NCBI GenBank assembly: GCA_014529385.2 | Contig: CM043954.1 | Location: 93,241,247-93,305,246 of the forward strand | Direction of reading: 5' to 3' | Source of the DNA: Adiantum capillus-veneris | Taxonomy: Eukaryota > Streptophyta > Polypodiopsida > Polypodiales > Pteridaceae | Length of the DNA stretch: 64,000 bases | Shown here: in pieces, positions 1 to 9,919 of the stretch | Layout of the letters: each line of letters starts with the position of its first letter | How positions within the stretch are numbered: position 1 is the stretch's first letter | Translations under genes and position numbers: made by a program | Notes under the pieces: generated by a model | What the model was told of the DNA's origin: nothing | Seen by the model: only the letters and a program-made list of their open reading frames with translations | Database searches by the model: none

Positions 1-710
1 TCTTGAGATAGCTTTATTGTCTTCTTCGTCCTGTCCCTTGATATTTTCATACCAAGTGTCCTCTTTGCAGCACCTAAATCTTTCATTGAAAAAGATTTGG
101 ACAGCTCCTCTTTTAGGTCTTTGATGTCCTGCATGTTAGCACTTGCAATCAACATATCATCAACATACAACATTAGGATGATGAATTTCCCATCTCCCAA
201 ATTCTTCGTGTAGACGCAGTGATCCGAGTTGCATCTTGTGAATCCATGATCCAACATCCATCGATCAAACTTCAAGTACCATTGTCTTGATGCTTACTTT
301 AAACCATACAAGCTCTTCTTTGATCTGCAAACCATTTTCTTCTTACCTTTTACTTCATACCCCTTTGGTTGAAGCATGTAGATTTCCTCCTCTAAGTCAC
401 CGTGAGGGAATGCCATATTTACATCCATTTGCTCGAGATTTAGATCATGAGCAGCCACAAGGCTTAAGACAAGCCTAATTGAGTTCGTTTTTACAACAGG
501 AGAAAATATTTCATTGAAGTCAATACCTTTCTTTTGAGAAAAACCTTTTACCACAAGCCTAGACTTGTACCTTTTCTTCCCACCTTCTTCTTCCTTTAGC
601 TTGTACACCCATTTGTTTTGAAGTGCCCGCTTACCTTTAGACAACTCAACCAACTCCCATGTTTGGTTGCGATGTAGTGAGTCCATCTCCACTTGCATGC
701 TCTTCGTTCA
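1..710 (-). pseudogene. Copia-1 reverse transcriptase, 5' part
   Basis: This frame encodes the N-terminal half of a copia reverse transcriptase (RVT_2). It has the usual motif run: KWVYKLK, RLVVKGFSQ, GIDFNEIFSPVVK, QMDVNMAF and SLYGLK. The expected glutamine after YGLK is a TAA stop at about 294-296, and another stop near 708-710 (TGA, probably from Trp) separates RT from integrase. Positions 1-293 continue the RT frame (LGMKISRDR-like near the edge). The product would be the polymerase that copies element RNA in cytoplasmic particles, but with these stops no full protein can be made. Confidence 0.88.
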
Positions 711-1658
711 TTCTTCTTTGGATTCATGTTGCATAGCTTCTTCATATGATTCCGGCTCTCCAGAATCTGAGATCAAGAGATGGTTGAAGGAAGGAACAAA
801 CCTTTCTGGAGGTCTACTTGCTCTTGTAGATCTTCGGGGAATAGGTTGAGGCTCCTCATTTGGTTGACGTTGTTGCACATTGTCACCGTTTGCAGTCCTT
901 GAGTCTTCACCGTCCTCAAGTTCCATGTACTCATCACCTGTTTCTTTTGTTTGTTTTCTTTCCAAGTAATCTTTGTACATATTTTTTTCGTTAAAAATTA
1001 CATCCCTACTCCTTAAGATTTTACCATCTTCAGGATTCCATAGGCGATATCCAAAGTCTCCTTCTCCATAGCCAATGAAGAAACACTTTTTGGACTTTGC
1101 ATCTAACTTTGATTTTAGGCTTCTATCTATGTGCATGAAAGCCTCACACCCAAACACTTTGAGAAATGCATAATTCACCGGTTTACCTGTCCATGCCTCT
1201 TCTGGAACTCCCCCATCCAATGCCGTTGAGGGTGACCGATTGATTAAGTACACAGACGTACTTACAGCTTCTGCCCAAAGCTCAAGCGGTAGGCCTGCAT
1301 GTAGCCGCATGCTTCGTGCTCGTTCCATGATTGTCCTGTTCATCCTTTCCGAAATCCCATTTTGTTGAGGTGTCCTTGGGGTTGTCCTTTGCCTCCGAAT
1401 GCCATTGCTAGCACAAAAGCTTTCAAAAGCTTGGCTGCAATATTCGCCTCCATTGTCAGATCTGAGGCATTTAACCTTGGTACCTGTTTCATTCTCCACA
1501 AAGGCTTTCCACCTTTGAAATATGGAAAATACATCGGATTTATTCTTCATAATATAAACCCATGTTTTTCTAGTCGCATCGTCTATGAATGTTACATAGT
1601 ACAATGAGCCACCAAGTGATGGTGTACTTGCAGGACCCCAAACATCAGAATAAACCAA
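711..1658 (-). pseudogene. Copia-1 integrase core
   Basis: About 316 codons of a copia integrase (rve domain). Visible motifs are a first acidic residue in VYSDVWGP, CLRSDNGGEY around the second catalytic Asp, and PQQNGISERMNRT containing the catalytic Glu. These are followed by the VFGCEAF and GYRLW segments typical of the copia integrase C-terminus. It would join element DNA to the chromosome. It is in frame with the downstream RT apart from the TGA at its end. The upstream junction to the protease region is also a stop (TAA after CVYG, about 1716). Confidence 0.88.
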
Positions 1659-1715
1659 CTCAAGTTTTTTATTTTTTCTTTCATTTCCTGATTTTTGAAA
1701 TTTTACCCTCTTTTG

Positions 1716-2393
1716 TTAACCATAAACACAATCTTCACATAACTCTAAGTCCACTTCTTTCAAACCTGGTAAAAGCATCTTTGTTTGAAGGATTTGTATT
1801 CCTTTGACACTCATATGCCCAAGTCGGTAGTGCCACACCGCACTGTCAACTTCTGTAGTTGCTGCACAAGCTGATGGTTGCGTGCTAACAATACACAAGT
1901 AAAGTCCAACTTTTTCACCCTTGGCAACCACCAAAGATCCCTTTGAGATCTTCCACCGTTTGTTTCCGAATGCAATGTTGTGACCTTCATCATCCAATTG
2001 TCCTGTAGAGATCAAATTTTTGCGAAGAGAAGGAACATGCCTAACATCTTTAAGCTTCCATTCATTTCCGTTAGCAGTTTTGACAGAAACTGTACCTTTG
2101 CCGACAATCTCACAAGCTTCATCATCTCCCAAGTATACATACCCAAAATTACCTTTGGTGTAGTATTGGAAATGTTGCTTGTGTGGTGTCGCATGGAATG
2201 AAGCCCCGGAATCTACTATCCAGGAATTAAACACATTGTCTAATGAGAGAATTAGAGCATCTTGCTCTACTTTACCTGCCACATTGGCCTCCGATGTTGG
2301 CTTATTGTCTTGAGACTCTGTCTCCTTCTTCTTCTTGGACCAGCAATCCTTCTTGACTCGCCCTTCTTGCCGCAGTTCCAACATTCAAGAACT
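1716..2393 (-). pseudogene. Copia-1 protease and gag-pre-integrase
   Basis: The frame runs from the zinc-knuckle end through the retropepsin motif WIVDSGASFH (catalytic DSG) to the gag-pre-integrase zinc-binding region (HYRLGHMSVKG and CEDCVYG, an HHCC-like arrangement). The protease would process the Gag-Pol polyprotein. It is separated from gag by a 1-nt loss in the second half of the CCHC knuckle (CWNCGKKG then a shifted frame), so gag and pol are no longer one frame. Confidence 0.85.
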
Positions 2394-3070
2394 GACTTTG
2401 TGCGTGACTTGCTCCGCCTTGAGCGATCACGACCCTTTTGGTTTTTGAACCTCTCCTTAAGCCTTCCTCTTGTTTCCACTGATAGTGCAGCACTTGATGA
2501 TTCTCCTGTGCTTCTCCTTCGCATTTCCTCGCTTAGGAGAACACCCACAACATCATCAAACTTAAGAGTATTTGTGCCAGAGATAGAATTACTTACAGCC
2601 ATCACAAGGATGTCCCAACTATCCGGTAGAGATGATAGTATAAGGAGAGCTCGCACTTCGTCATCGAAATTGATTTTCACTAATCGAAGTTGACTTATGT
2701 TTGTGTTAAAGTCAGTTAGGTGTTCTGCAACTGAACCATTCTCTGCCATCTTTAGATTGAACAAGCGCTTCATAAGAAATACCTTATTGGATGCCGATGG
2801 TTTCTCGTAGAAGTCGTCAAGTGACTTCATCAAGTACTCCGTGGTCTTCATCTCCGAAACATTGAAGGCCACCGTTGACGCCAAGCTTAACCGGATTGTT
2901 CCCAGTGCCTTTCGATCAAGGACAATCCATGCTTCATCTGCCATTGTTGCGGGCTTCTTCGCAAGCAAATAGAGGTCCTTCTGGTAGAGATAGTCTTCAA
3001 TCTGCATCTTCCAATGTTGGTAGTTTTTGCCGTTGAACTTCTCAATCTTGAGCTTCCCTTCCTCCGCCAT
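2267..3070 (-). pseudogene. Copia-1 gag (nucleocapsid/capsid)
   Basis: A copia gag (UBN2/DUF4219 type) of about 268 codons starting at ATG 3070. The N-terminus has FNGKNYQHWKMQIED, the middle has LMKRLFNLKM and LPDSWDILVMAVS, then a basic linker and a CCHC zinc knuckle beginning CWNCGKKG. The knuckle is broken by a one-base deletion, after which about 30 codons are out of frame. Gag would form the virus-like particle. It starts 60 nt inside the PBS, the usual place for a copia element. Confidence 0.85.
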
Positions 3071-3129
3071 AACTACCACTCAATTCAAGGAATCCTTTCC
3101 TTGAGATAATTTAGCTACGAGCAAACCTT

Positions 3130-3141
3130 GCTCTGATACCA
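3130..3141 (-). other. Copia-1 primer-binding site (tRNA-iMet)
   Basis: The reverse complement reads TGGTATCAGAGC, complementary to the 3' end of plant initiator-Met tRNA. It lies 2 nt inside the LTR, where minus-strand DNA synthesis would start. Confidence 0.9.
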
Positions 3142-3230
3142 GTTGTTAGGAAATAAGACGTAGCTAAATAGATAATTGAGTAGATTACTTAATGGAGAGA
3201 GAAAGATTTATATACACGAGATTATAGAGT

Positions 3231-3252
3231 AGAGAGAGAGAGAGAGAGAGAG
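3231..3252. repeat. (AG)11 microsatellite
   Basis: Uninterrupted AG dinucleotides inside the Copia-1 LTR. Confidence 0.95.
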
Positions 3253-3592
3253 TACACACGATATACGTGGTTCACCCAATGTGGGCTACGTCCACGGGAA
3301 AGCAGCCACTCAATGGCTTTAGTACTTCAAAACAAGAAGTAGTTTACAAAGGGATTATACCCTTAATGAAGCTCCCGCCTTGCTTCACTCTCACCACCTC
3401 ACACTCACCTTGTTGCATCAACTTCACACTATAAAATGTGTGTAGAAATGGCCTCCTTTTATAGGCCAAAAGGGCTGCCCTCTCTTATGAGAGACAACCA
3501 TGTGTAGCCGCCCTTGTGCGAATAAATCCAAATCGGACCCTCCAATCCGCCCATGTGTGGCCGCCCTTGAGAAGACAAGTCCGCTTTTGAAT

Positions 3593-3662
3593 TCGGCCAC
3601 CGGCCACCGGCCATTGACTTCCGACCACCGGCTATCGGCCATTGACTACCGGCCACCGGCCA
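3593..3662. repeat. Imperfect GC-rich minisatellite
   Basis: Three to four degenerate copies of a roughly 27-30 bp unit built on CGGCCACCGGCCATTGAC inside the Copia-1 LTR. Confidence 0.7.
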
Positions 3663-3917
3663 ACCGATCGGTTGTTTTCCGACCACTTTCCGGCCGCCGT
3701 CCAGCCATAATATTCCGGCGAAAAAGAATATTCCGGCGCAAAAAAAAAAAAGTCTCGGGGGCGGAGAAGTTGCCCCTGATTCTTGTCCGTGAAAATTTTG
3801 GTTTCCGATGAGTGATTTTCCTCCACGCACGATGGCTTCTCCTCATAATGAAGGCCTTACAAATGTGCGTTTTTACCACATAAAATTACAAGGGTATATC
3901 AGGCTCCATACTTAACA

Positions 3918-4587
3918 GGAGAGACTCACGAGTGCTTGACACTATTATTCACAAGCTCTATTATACTAAATAATTTCTACAAGTTTTGCAAAAAAATGAT
4001 ATTTCTACTGGTCAAAAACCAGCCCTGGAGGGCCACAAACAGCCCTTGCTCGGGGGGAGGGATACAATGAAGGGACAGCCTCCCAAGCAAACCATCTGAG
4101 AAACTCCTTAATCTAGCTGTGTAGCATTAGTGTACATAGTCTCTCTATGTATAGGTTAAAACATAATTTGTGTATAGGTTGACTTACAGATTCTGCATTA
4201 CATCCCAGGACGCTCCGAAAGACAAAGGGCTGCAGTTCGGTAAAAGCCACCATCCACCCTAGAGCTGCAAGGTTGATGTGTACGTAATGTACATGATGGA
4301 TGTGTTTTAGGGTTATGGTTTTTGTGTCAAGGTCATAGACGCATCGGTCCAATGCGTTCGTTTGGTTTGCCTCAGACTGTAGATAGTGAGAACAGACACC
4401 AGTCATAAAGTCAATAAAGGGTTGGAGGCTGGTAAATACCGAACACAGAAACTGTGGTAACTGTACAGAAGATGGCTAGTCAAAGGCTCAATCCGGCGGC
4501 TATAAATAGAACCCACTATTCGTTTTGCGGGATTCTTTTCCACTATCACAGAGTCTAGTGTCTTGAAGCTCATTATGGCATTATGCT
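3918..4587. other. Unassigned non-coding interval
   Basis: AT-rich sequence between the Copia-1 LTR and the Gypsy-1 LTR. It contains only short uninformative frames. I see no convincing gene, repeat or LTR ends in it; it may be old insertion-site DNA. Confidence 0.5.
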
Positions 4588-4737
4588 TGTCACGTGACAC
4601 ATCCAACCCTATGTGTCCGTGGACAAGCTACACCATAGCAGGGTTCCCTTCAGTCCAGTCAGTTAGATTAGAAGTGATCTGGCACTTTTGTGAGTCTATT
4701 CGTAGACCGTGCATACCCAGTCACTTAGTGTAGATGC

Positions 4738-5950
4738 ATATCCTTTGGTTGCACACCGCATAAGCATAAGCATAAGCATTTCCATCAGATTCCATCAGAG
4801 TCAGTTTGGGGATTTTTCAAGTGACTTTATCCTATTTTTCCCTATATTTAACATTTTTCACTTATTTATTAAGCCACTTTTGTTGGGTACTTAGTAGGGC
4901 AAATTGGGTAAGTTAATATATAAGCAAACCCAAGTTAGCACAATTGGGCAGATGAGCAAAGAGCACAACAAGCTTCCCCAAGCGGCAAGTGTTCCCTCCC
5001 TCTCTCAGCAAGAACCTCGTCAAGCCACTTGGTGAGGCCACCCCCGTCATGATCTAGCGTTTTGGGATCGCCTAGCCTCTTCTAGACCCTGGCGTTTCCA
5101 TCTCCCACAGCCATCGCCATCAACTCCCAGTTCCTTGCGTTTTCCCCGCGACAACCACTCTCAGCCTTAGCGTTTTTGGGATGGCTAGCCATCTGCAGCT
5201 TCAACAAATTCAGCAAAGCAAACACAGCCACTTCAGGGATTTACTAACGCTAGAAATGCTGCCATTTTTAGCATGGAAAACACCTGCTGTTCCAGCGTTT
5301 TTCAGCCTATGATATCAACCTAAAAACCCAGCCAGAAGTGCAGATACTTCAGCGTTTTTCATCCTCACATCAGCCCTGACCAAACCAATGAATTTCAGCC
5401 ATAAAAACAGCAGTGAAGCATTCGTTTTCAGCCTCCCAAAGTGGTGCAGACTTTCAGCCTATACCCATTTGTGGATAGCAGATAAAAGAGCATCGAATTC
5501 AGCCCTAAAGTCTTCATCGTCTTCATCAACGTAGTCTCCGTTTGCATCAGCCCATGCATCATCATTGTACACCTTTGTGCAATCAAAAGTAGACCACTCT
5601 CGCCGACGAGAGTGGGGCCTTCGGAGGAGGGTTTTACAAACTCTCGGGTGTTGTATCTCTCTTCTCTCTTTCTCTCAGTCTCATACACTTGCACGCACAA
5701 TATCCACTCACTTTGTTCGTGATCATAGCACTCTCCATAAAGACGGAAGGCTCTCTCCTTCCCTAAGAACTAAAAGGAACCTTGAGCAAATATAGATCAC
5801 TAATCTTGAGAAAATACAACATTCATGTGCAGCCTTGTACTCTTTTATCATTGAGCCCATAGCAAACTTTGGCTCACTGCTCTTTCGCTCATGCTGTTGC
5901 ACTCCAGGTATACTGACCTAAATACCTATTCCACTTCTAGTTTCCATTTC
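4738..5950 (+). repeat. LTR tandem unit 1 (1,213 bp)
   Basis: First copy, with three CATAAG repeats near its start and the 124-bp tail at 5827-5950. Most similar to the 3' LTR at 14355. Confidence 0.88.
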
Positions 5951-7155
5951 ATATCCTCTGGTTGCACACCCCATAAGCATAAGCATAAGCATTTCCATCA
6001 GATTCCATCGCAGTCAGTTTGGGGATTTTTCAAGTGACTTTATCCAATTTTTCCCTATATTCAACATTTTTCACTTATTTATTAAGTGACTTTTGTTGGG
6101 TACTCAGGAGGGCAAATTGGGTAAGTTAATATATAAGCAAACCCAAGTTAGCACAATTGGGCAGATAAGCAAAGAGCACAACAGACTTCCCCAAGCAGCA
6201 GGTGTTCCCTCCCTCTCCCAGCAAGAACCTCGTCAAGCCACTTGGTGAGGCCACCCCCGTCATGATCTAGCGTTTTGGGAACGCCTAGCCTCTTCTAGAC
6301 CCTGGCGTGTCCATCTCCCACAATCATCGCCATCAACTCCCAATTCCTTGCGTTTTCCCCGCGACAACCAACCTTCGCGTTTTGGGATCGCTAGCCATCT
6401 GCAGCTTCAGCAAATTCAGCAAAGAAACACAGCCACTTCAGGGATTTACTAACGCTAGAAATGCTGCCATTTTTAGCATGGAAAACACCTGTTGTTCCAG
6501 CGTTTTTCAGCCTATGATATCAACCTAAAAACGCAGCCAGAAGAGCAGATACTTCAGCGTTTTTCATCTTCACATCAGCCCTGACCAAACCAATGAATTT
6601 CAGCCATAAAAACAGCAGTGAAGCATTCGTTTTCAGCCTCCCAAAGTGGTGCAGACTTTCAGCTTATACCCATTTGTGGATAGCAAATAAAAGAGCATCG
6701 AATTCAGCCCTAAAGTCTTCATCGTCTTCATCAACGTAGTCTCCGTTTGCATCAGCCCATGCATCATCATTGTACACCTTTGTGCAATCAAAAGTAGACC
6801 ACTCTCGCTGACGAGAGTGGGGCCTTCGGAGGAGGGTTTTACAAACTCTCGGGTGTCGTATCTCTCTTCTCTCTTTCTCTCAGTCTCATACACTTGCACG
6901 CACAATATCCACTCACTTTGTTCGTGATCATAGCACTCTCCATAAAGACGGAAGGCTCTCTCCTTCCCTAAGAACTAAAAGGAACCTTGAGCAAATATAG
7001 ATCACTAATCTTGAGAAAATACAACATTCATGTGCAGCCTTGTACTCTTTTATCATTGAGCCCATAGCAAACTTTGGCTCACTGCTCTTTCGCTCATGCT
7101 GTTGCACTCCAGGTATACTGACCTAAATACCTATTCCACTTCTAGTTTCCATTTC
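5951..7155 (+). repeat. LTR tandem unit 2 (1,205 bp)
   Basis: Nearly identical to units 3 and 4. Carries the 124-bp tail (7032-7155). Confidence 0.92.
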
Positions 7156-8360
7156 ATATCCTCTGGTTGCACACCCCATAAGCATAAGCATAAGCATTTC
7201 CATCAGATTCCATCGCAGTCAGTTTGGGGATTTTTCAAGTGACTTTATCCAATTTTTCCCTATATTCAACATTTTTCACTTATTTATTAAGTGACTTTTG
7301 TTGGGTACTCAGGAGGGCAAATTGGGTAAGTTAATATATAAGCAAACCCAAGTTAGCACAATTGGGCAGATGAGCAAAGAGCACAACAGACTTCCCCAAG
7401 CAGCAGGTGTTCCCTCCCTCTCCCAGCAAGAACCTCGTCAAGCCACTTGGTGAGGCCACCCCCGTCATGATCTAGCGTTTTGGGAACGCCTAGCCTCTTC
7501 TAGACCCTGGCGTGTCCATCCTTCACAGTCATCGCCATCAACTCCCAATTCCTTGCGTTTTCCCCGCGACAACCAGCCTTCGCGTTTTGGGATCGCTAGC
7601 CATCTGCAGCTTCAGCAAATTCAGCAAAGAAACACAGCCACTTCAGGGATTTACTAACGCTAGAAATGCTGCCATTTTTAGCATGGAAAACACCTGTTGT
7701 TCCAGCGTTTTTCAGCCTATGATATCAACCTAAAAACGCAGCCAGAAGAGCAGATACTTCAGCGTTTTTCATCTTCACATCAGCCCTGACCAAACCAATG
7801 AATTTCAGCCATAAAAACAGCAGTGAAGCATTCGTTTTCAGCCTCCCAAAGTGGTGCAGACTTTCAGCTTATACCCATTTGTGGATAGCAAATAAAAGAG
7901 CATCGAATTCAGCCCTAAAGTCTTCATCGTCTTCATCAACGTAGTCTCCGTTTGCATCAGCCCATGCATCATCATTGTACACCTTTGTGCAATCAAAAGT
8001 AGACCACTCTCGCTGACGAGAGTGGGGCCTTCGGAGGAGGGTTTTACAAACTCTCGGGTGTCGTATCTCTCTTCTCTCTTTCTCTCAGTCTCATACACTT
8101 GCACGCACAATATCCACTCACTTTGTTCGTGATCATAGCACTCTCCATAAAGAAGGAAGGCTCTCTCCTTCCCTAAGAACTAAAAGGAACCTTGAGCAAA
8201 TATAGATCACTAATCTTGAGAAAATACAACATTCATGTGCAGCCTTGTACTCTTTTATCATTGAGCCCATAGCAAACTTTGGCTCACTGCTCTTTCGCTC
8301 ATGCTGTTGCACTCCAGGTATACTGACCTAAATACCTATTCCACTTCTAGTTTCCATTTC
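7156..8360 (+). repeat. LTR tandem unit 3 (1,205 bp)
   Basis: Nearly identical to units 2 and 4. Carries the 124-bp tail (8237-8360). Confidence 0.92.
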
Positions 8361-9457
8361 ATATCCTCTGGTTGCACACTGCATAAGCATAAGCATAAGC
8401 ATTTCCATCAGATTCCATCGCAGTCAGTTTGGGGATTTTTCAAGTGACTTTATCCAATTTTTCCCTATATTCAACATTTTTCACTTATTTATTAAGTGAC
8501 TTTTGTTGGGTACTCAGGAGGGCAAATTGGGTAAGTTAATATATAAGCAAACCCAAGTTAGCACAATTGGGCAGATAAGCAAAGAGCACAACAGACTTCC
8601 CCAAGCAGCAGGTGTTCCCTCCCTCTCCCAGCAAGAACCTCGTCAAGCCACTTGGTGAGGCCACCCCCGTCATGATCTAGCGTTTTGGGAACGCCTAGCC
8701 TCTTCTAGACCCTGGCGTGTCCATCCTTCACAGTCATCGCCATCAACTCCCAATTCCTTGCGTTTTCCCCGCGACAACCAGCCTTCGCGTTTTGGGATCG
8801 CTAGCCATCTGCAGCTTCAGCAAATTCAGCAAAGAAACACAGCCACTTCAGGGATTTACTAACGCTAGAAATGCTGCCATTTTTAGCATGGAAAACACCT
8901 GTTGTTCCAGCGTTTTTCAGCCTATGATATCAACCTAAAAACGCAGCCAGAAGAGCAGATACTTCAGCGTTTTTCATCTTCACATCAGCCCTGACCAAAC
9001 CAATGAATTTCAGCCATAAAAACAGCAGTGAAGCATTCGTTTTCAGCCTCCCAAAGTGGTGCAGACTTTCAGCTTATACCCATTTGTGGATAGCAAATAA
9101 AAGAGCATCGAATTCAGCCCTAAAGTCTTCATCGTCTTCATCAACGTAGTCTCCGTTTGCATCAGCCCATGCATCATCATTGTACACCTTTGTGCAATCA
9201 AAAGTAGACCACTCTCGCTGACGAGAGTGGGGCCTTCGGAGGAGGGTTTTACAAACTCTCGGGTGTCGTATCTCTCTTCTCTCTTTCTCTCAGTCTCATA
9301 CACTTGCACGCACAATATCCACTCACTTTGTTCGTGATCATAGCACTCTCCATAAAGACGGAAGGCTCTCTCCTTCCCTAAGAACTAAAAGGAACCTTGA
9401 GCAAATATAGATCACTAATCTTGAGAAAATACAACATTCATTCCGCTGCACATTACA
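8361..9457 (+). repeat. LTR tandem unit 4 (partial, with genuine LTR end)
   Basis: Same body as units 2 and 3, but after ACAACATTCAT it continues TCCGCTGCACATTACA, the true LTR end next to the PBS, instead of the 124-bp tail. Confidence 0.9.
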
Positions 9458-9458
9458 T

Positions 9459-9470
9459 TGGTATCAGAGC
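9459..9470 (+). other. Gypsy-1 primer-binding site (tRNA-iMet)
   Basis: TGGTATCAGAGC one base after the LTR end CA. Same primer class as the copia elements here. Confidence 0.92.
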
Positions 9471-9806
9471 TTTGGAAGTTATCTGTACTACTCAAGGGAA
9501 GAACCACAAGAATTTTTTTGCTTGTTGCCATCGCACGAACCCAAGTTCGCTTGGGCATGTCGATTCCTAATCGTGTTTTGTTGAAGAGTGAGAGGAATCC
9601 CAAGAAACAAGGGCTTGTCCAGCCTCCCCTTGTGTCTCTTTTCACTCATTGAGAGCAGACAGTGCACTTAGCGGCCGGCCAATCGACGTGAGGTGGGAAA
9701 AAACAACCTTGGTGTAAGCGCAAGGCCGCCAGGGGTGCGCCCGCAGAAAGGAGTAGAACTCGGGTGAAGAGAAGATCCTTCTCCAACGCGATTTGCAAGC
9801 GAAAGA

Positions 9807-9916
9807 ACACCTCAAGAACCTCAAGAACCCAAGATTCTCACGAATCAAGGACCTCAAGAACCTCAAGACCCTCAAGAACCCAAGTTCCTCGCGAGCTTAA
9901 GAACCCAAGATCATAG
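9807..9916 (+). repeat. CCTCAAGAA-type minisatellite in the Gypsy-1 leader
   Basis: The 449-nt leader between PBS and gag ends in about ten degenerate copies of CCTCAAGAACCCAAG. The same motif in opposite orientation fills the leaders of both non-autonomous copies (about 38960-39080 and 42250-42400). The rest of the leader (9471-9806) has no recognisable gene. Confidence 0.8.
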
Positions 9917-9919
9917 TGC

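Larger units (their letters stand above)
1..3917 (-). mobile_element. Copia-1: Ty1/copia LTR retrotransposon, truncated by window edge
   Basis: Reading on the minus strand from 3917: 5' LTR, PBS, gag, protease, integrase and reverse transcriptase in copia order (integrase before RT). The end of RT, RNase H and the 3' LTR lie outside the window. The element is inactive: there is a frameshift in the gag zinc knuckle and in-frame stops at the protease/integrase, integrase/RT and mid-RT positions. The domain order and Tnt1-like gag make the copia assignment firm; the lineage within copia is not determined. Confidence 0.93.
3144..3917 (-). repeat. Copia-1 5' LTR (774 bp)
   Basis: On the plus strand it begins TGTTAGG next to the PBS and ends CTTAACA, giving TGTTA/TAACA terminal inverted bases. 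It contains an (AG)n tract at 3231-3252, a CCGGCCAC-rich minisatellite at about 3593-3662 and a poly-A run near 3740. Its partner LTR lies beyond the window start, so a target duplication cannot be tested. Confidence 0.85.
4588..9457 (+). repeat. Gypsy-1 5' LTR expanded into a tandem array
   Basis: The LTR starts TGTCACGTGACA and ends ATTACA just before the PBS, but spans 4.87 kb instead of about 1.2 kb. The extra length is direct repetition of the LTR body: the repeat begins ATATCC at 4738, 5951, 7156 and 8361. The first three units end with a 124-bp segment (for example 5827-5950) that the fourth unit lacks. Units 2-4 are nearly identical to each other and share a TAAGTGACTTTTG variant. Unit 1 and the 3' LTR share TAAGCCACTTTTG, so units 2-4 look like the recent expansion. 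Confidence 0.9.

Noticed and set aside
1362-1607. Plus-strand frames over Copia-1
   Set aside because: Antisense shadows of integrase coding; no independent support.
5428-9315. Four near-identical 90-codon minus-strand frames and matching 73-codon plus frames
   Set aside because: They are the same LTR sequence repeated by the tandem array; no start context, homology or codon bias supports real genes.
4738-9457. CRISPR-like or satellite array
   Set aside because: The repeat unit is an LTR body of 1.2 kb without spacers; it sits between an LTR start and a PBS.
9459-9470. tRNA-Met gene suggested by TGGTATCAGAGC sites
   Set aside because: These are 12-nt primer-binding sites next to LTR ends; no cloverleaf sequence surrounds them.
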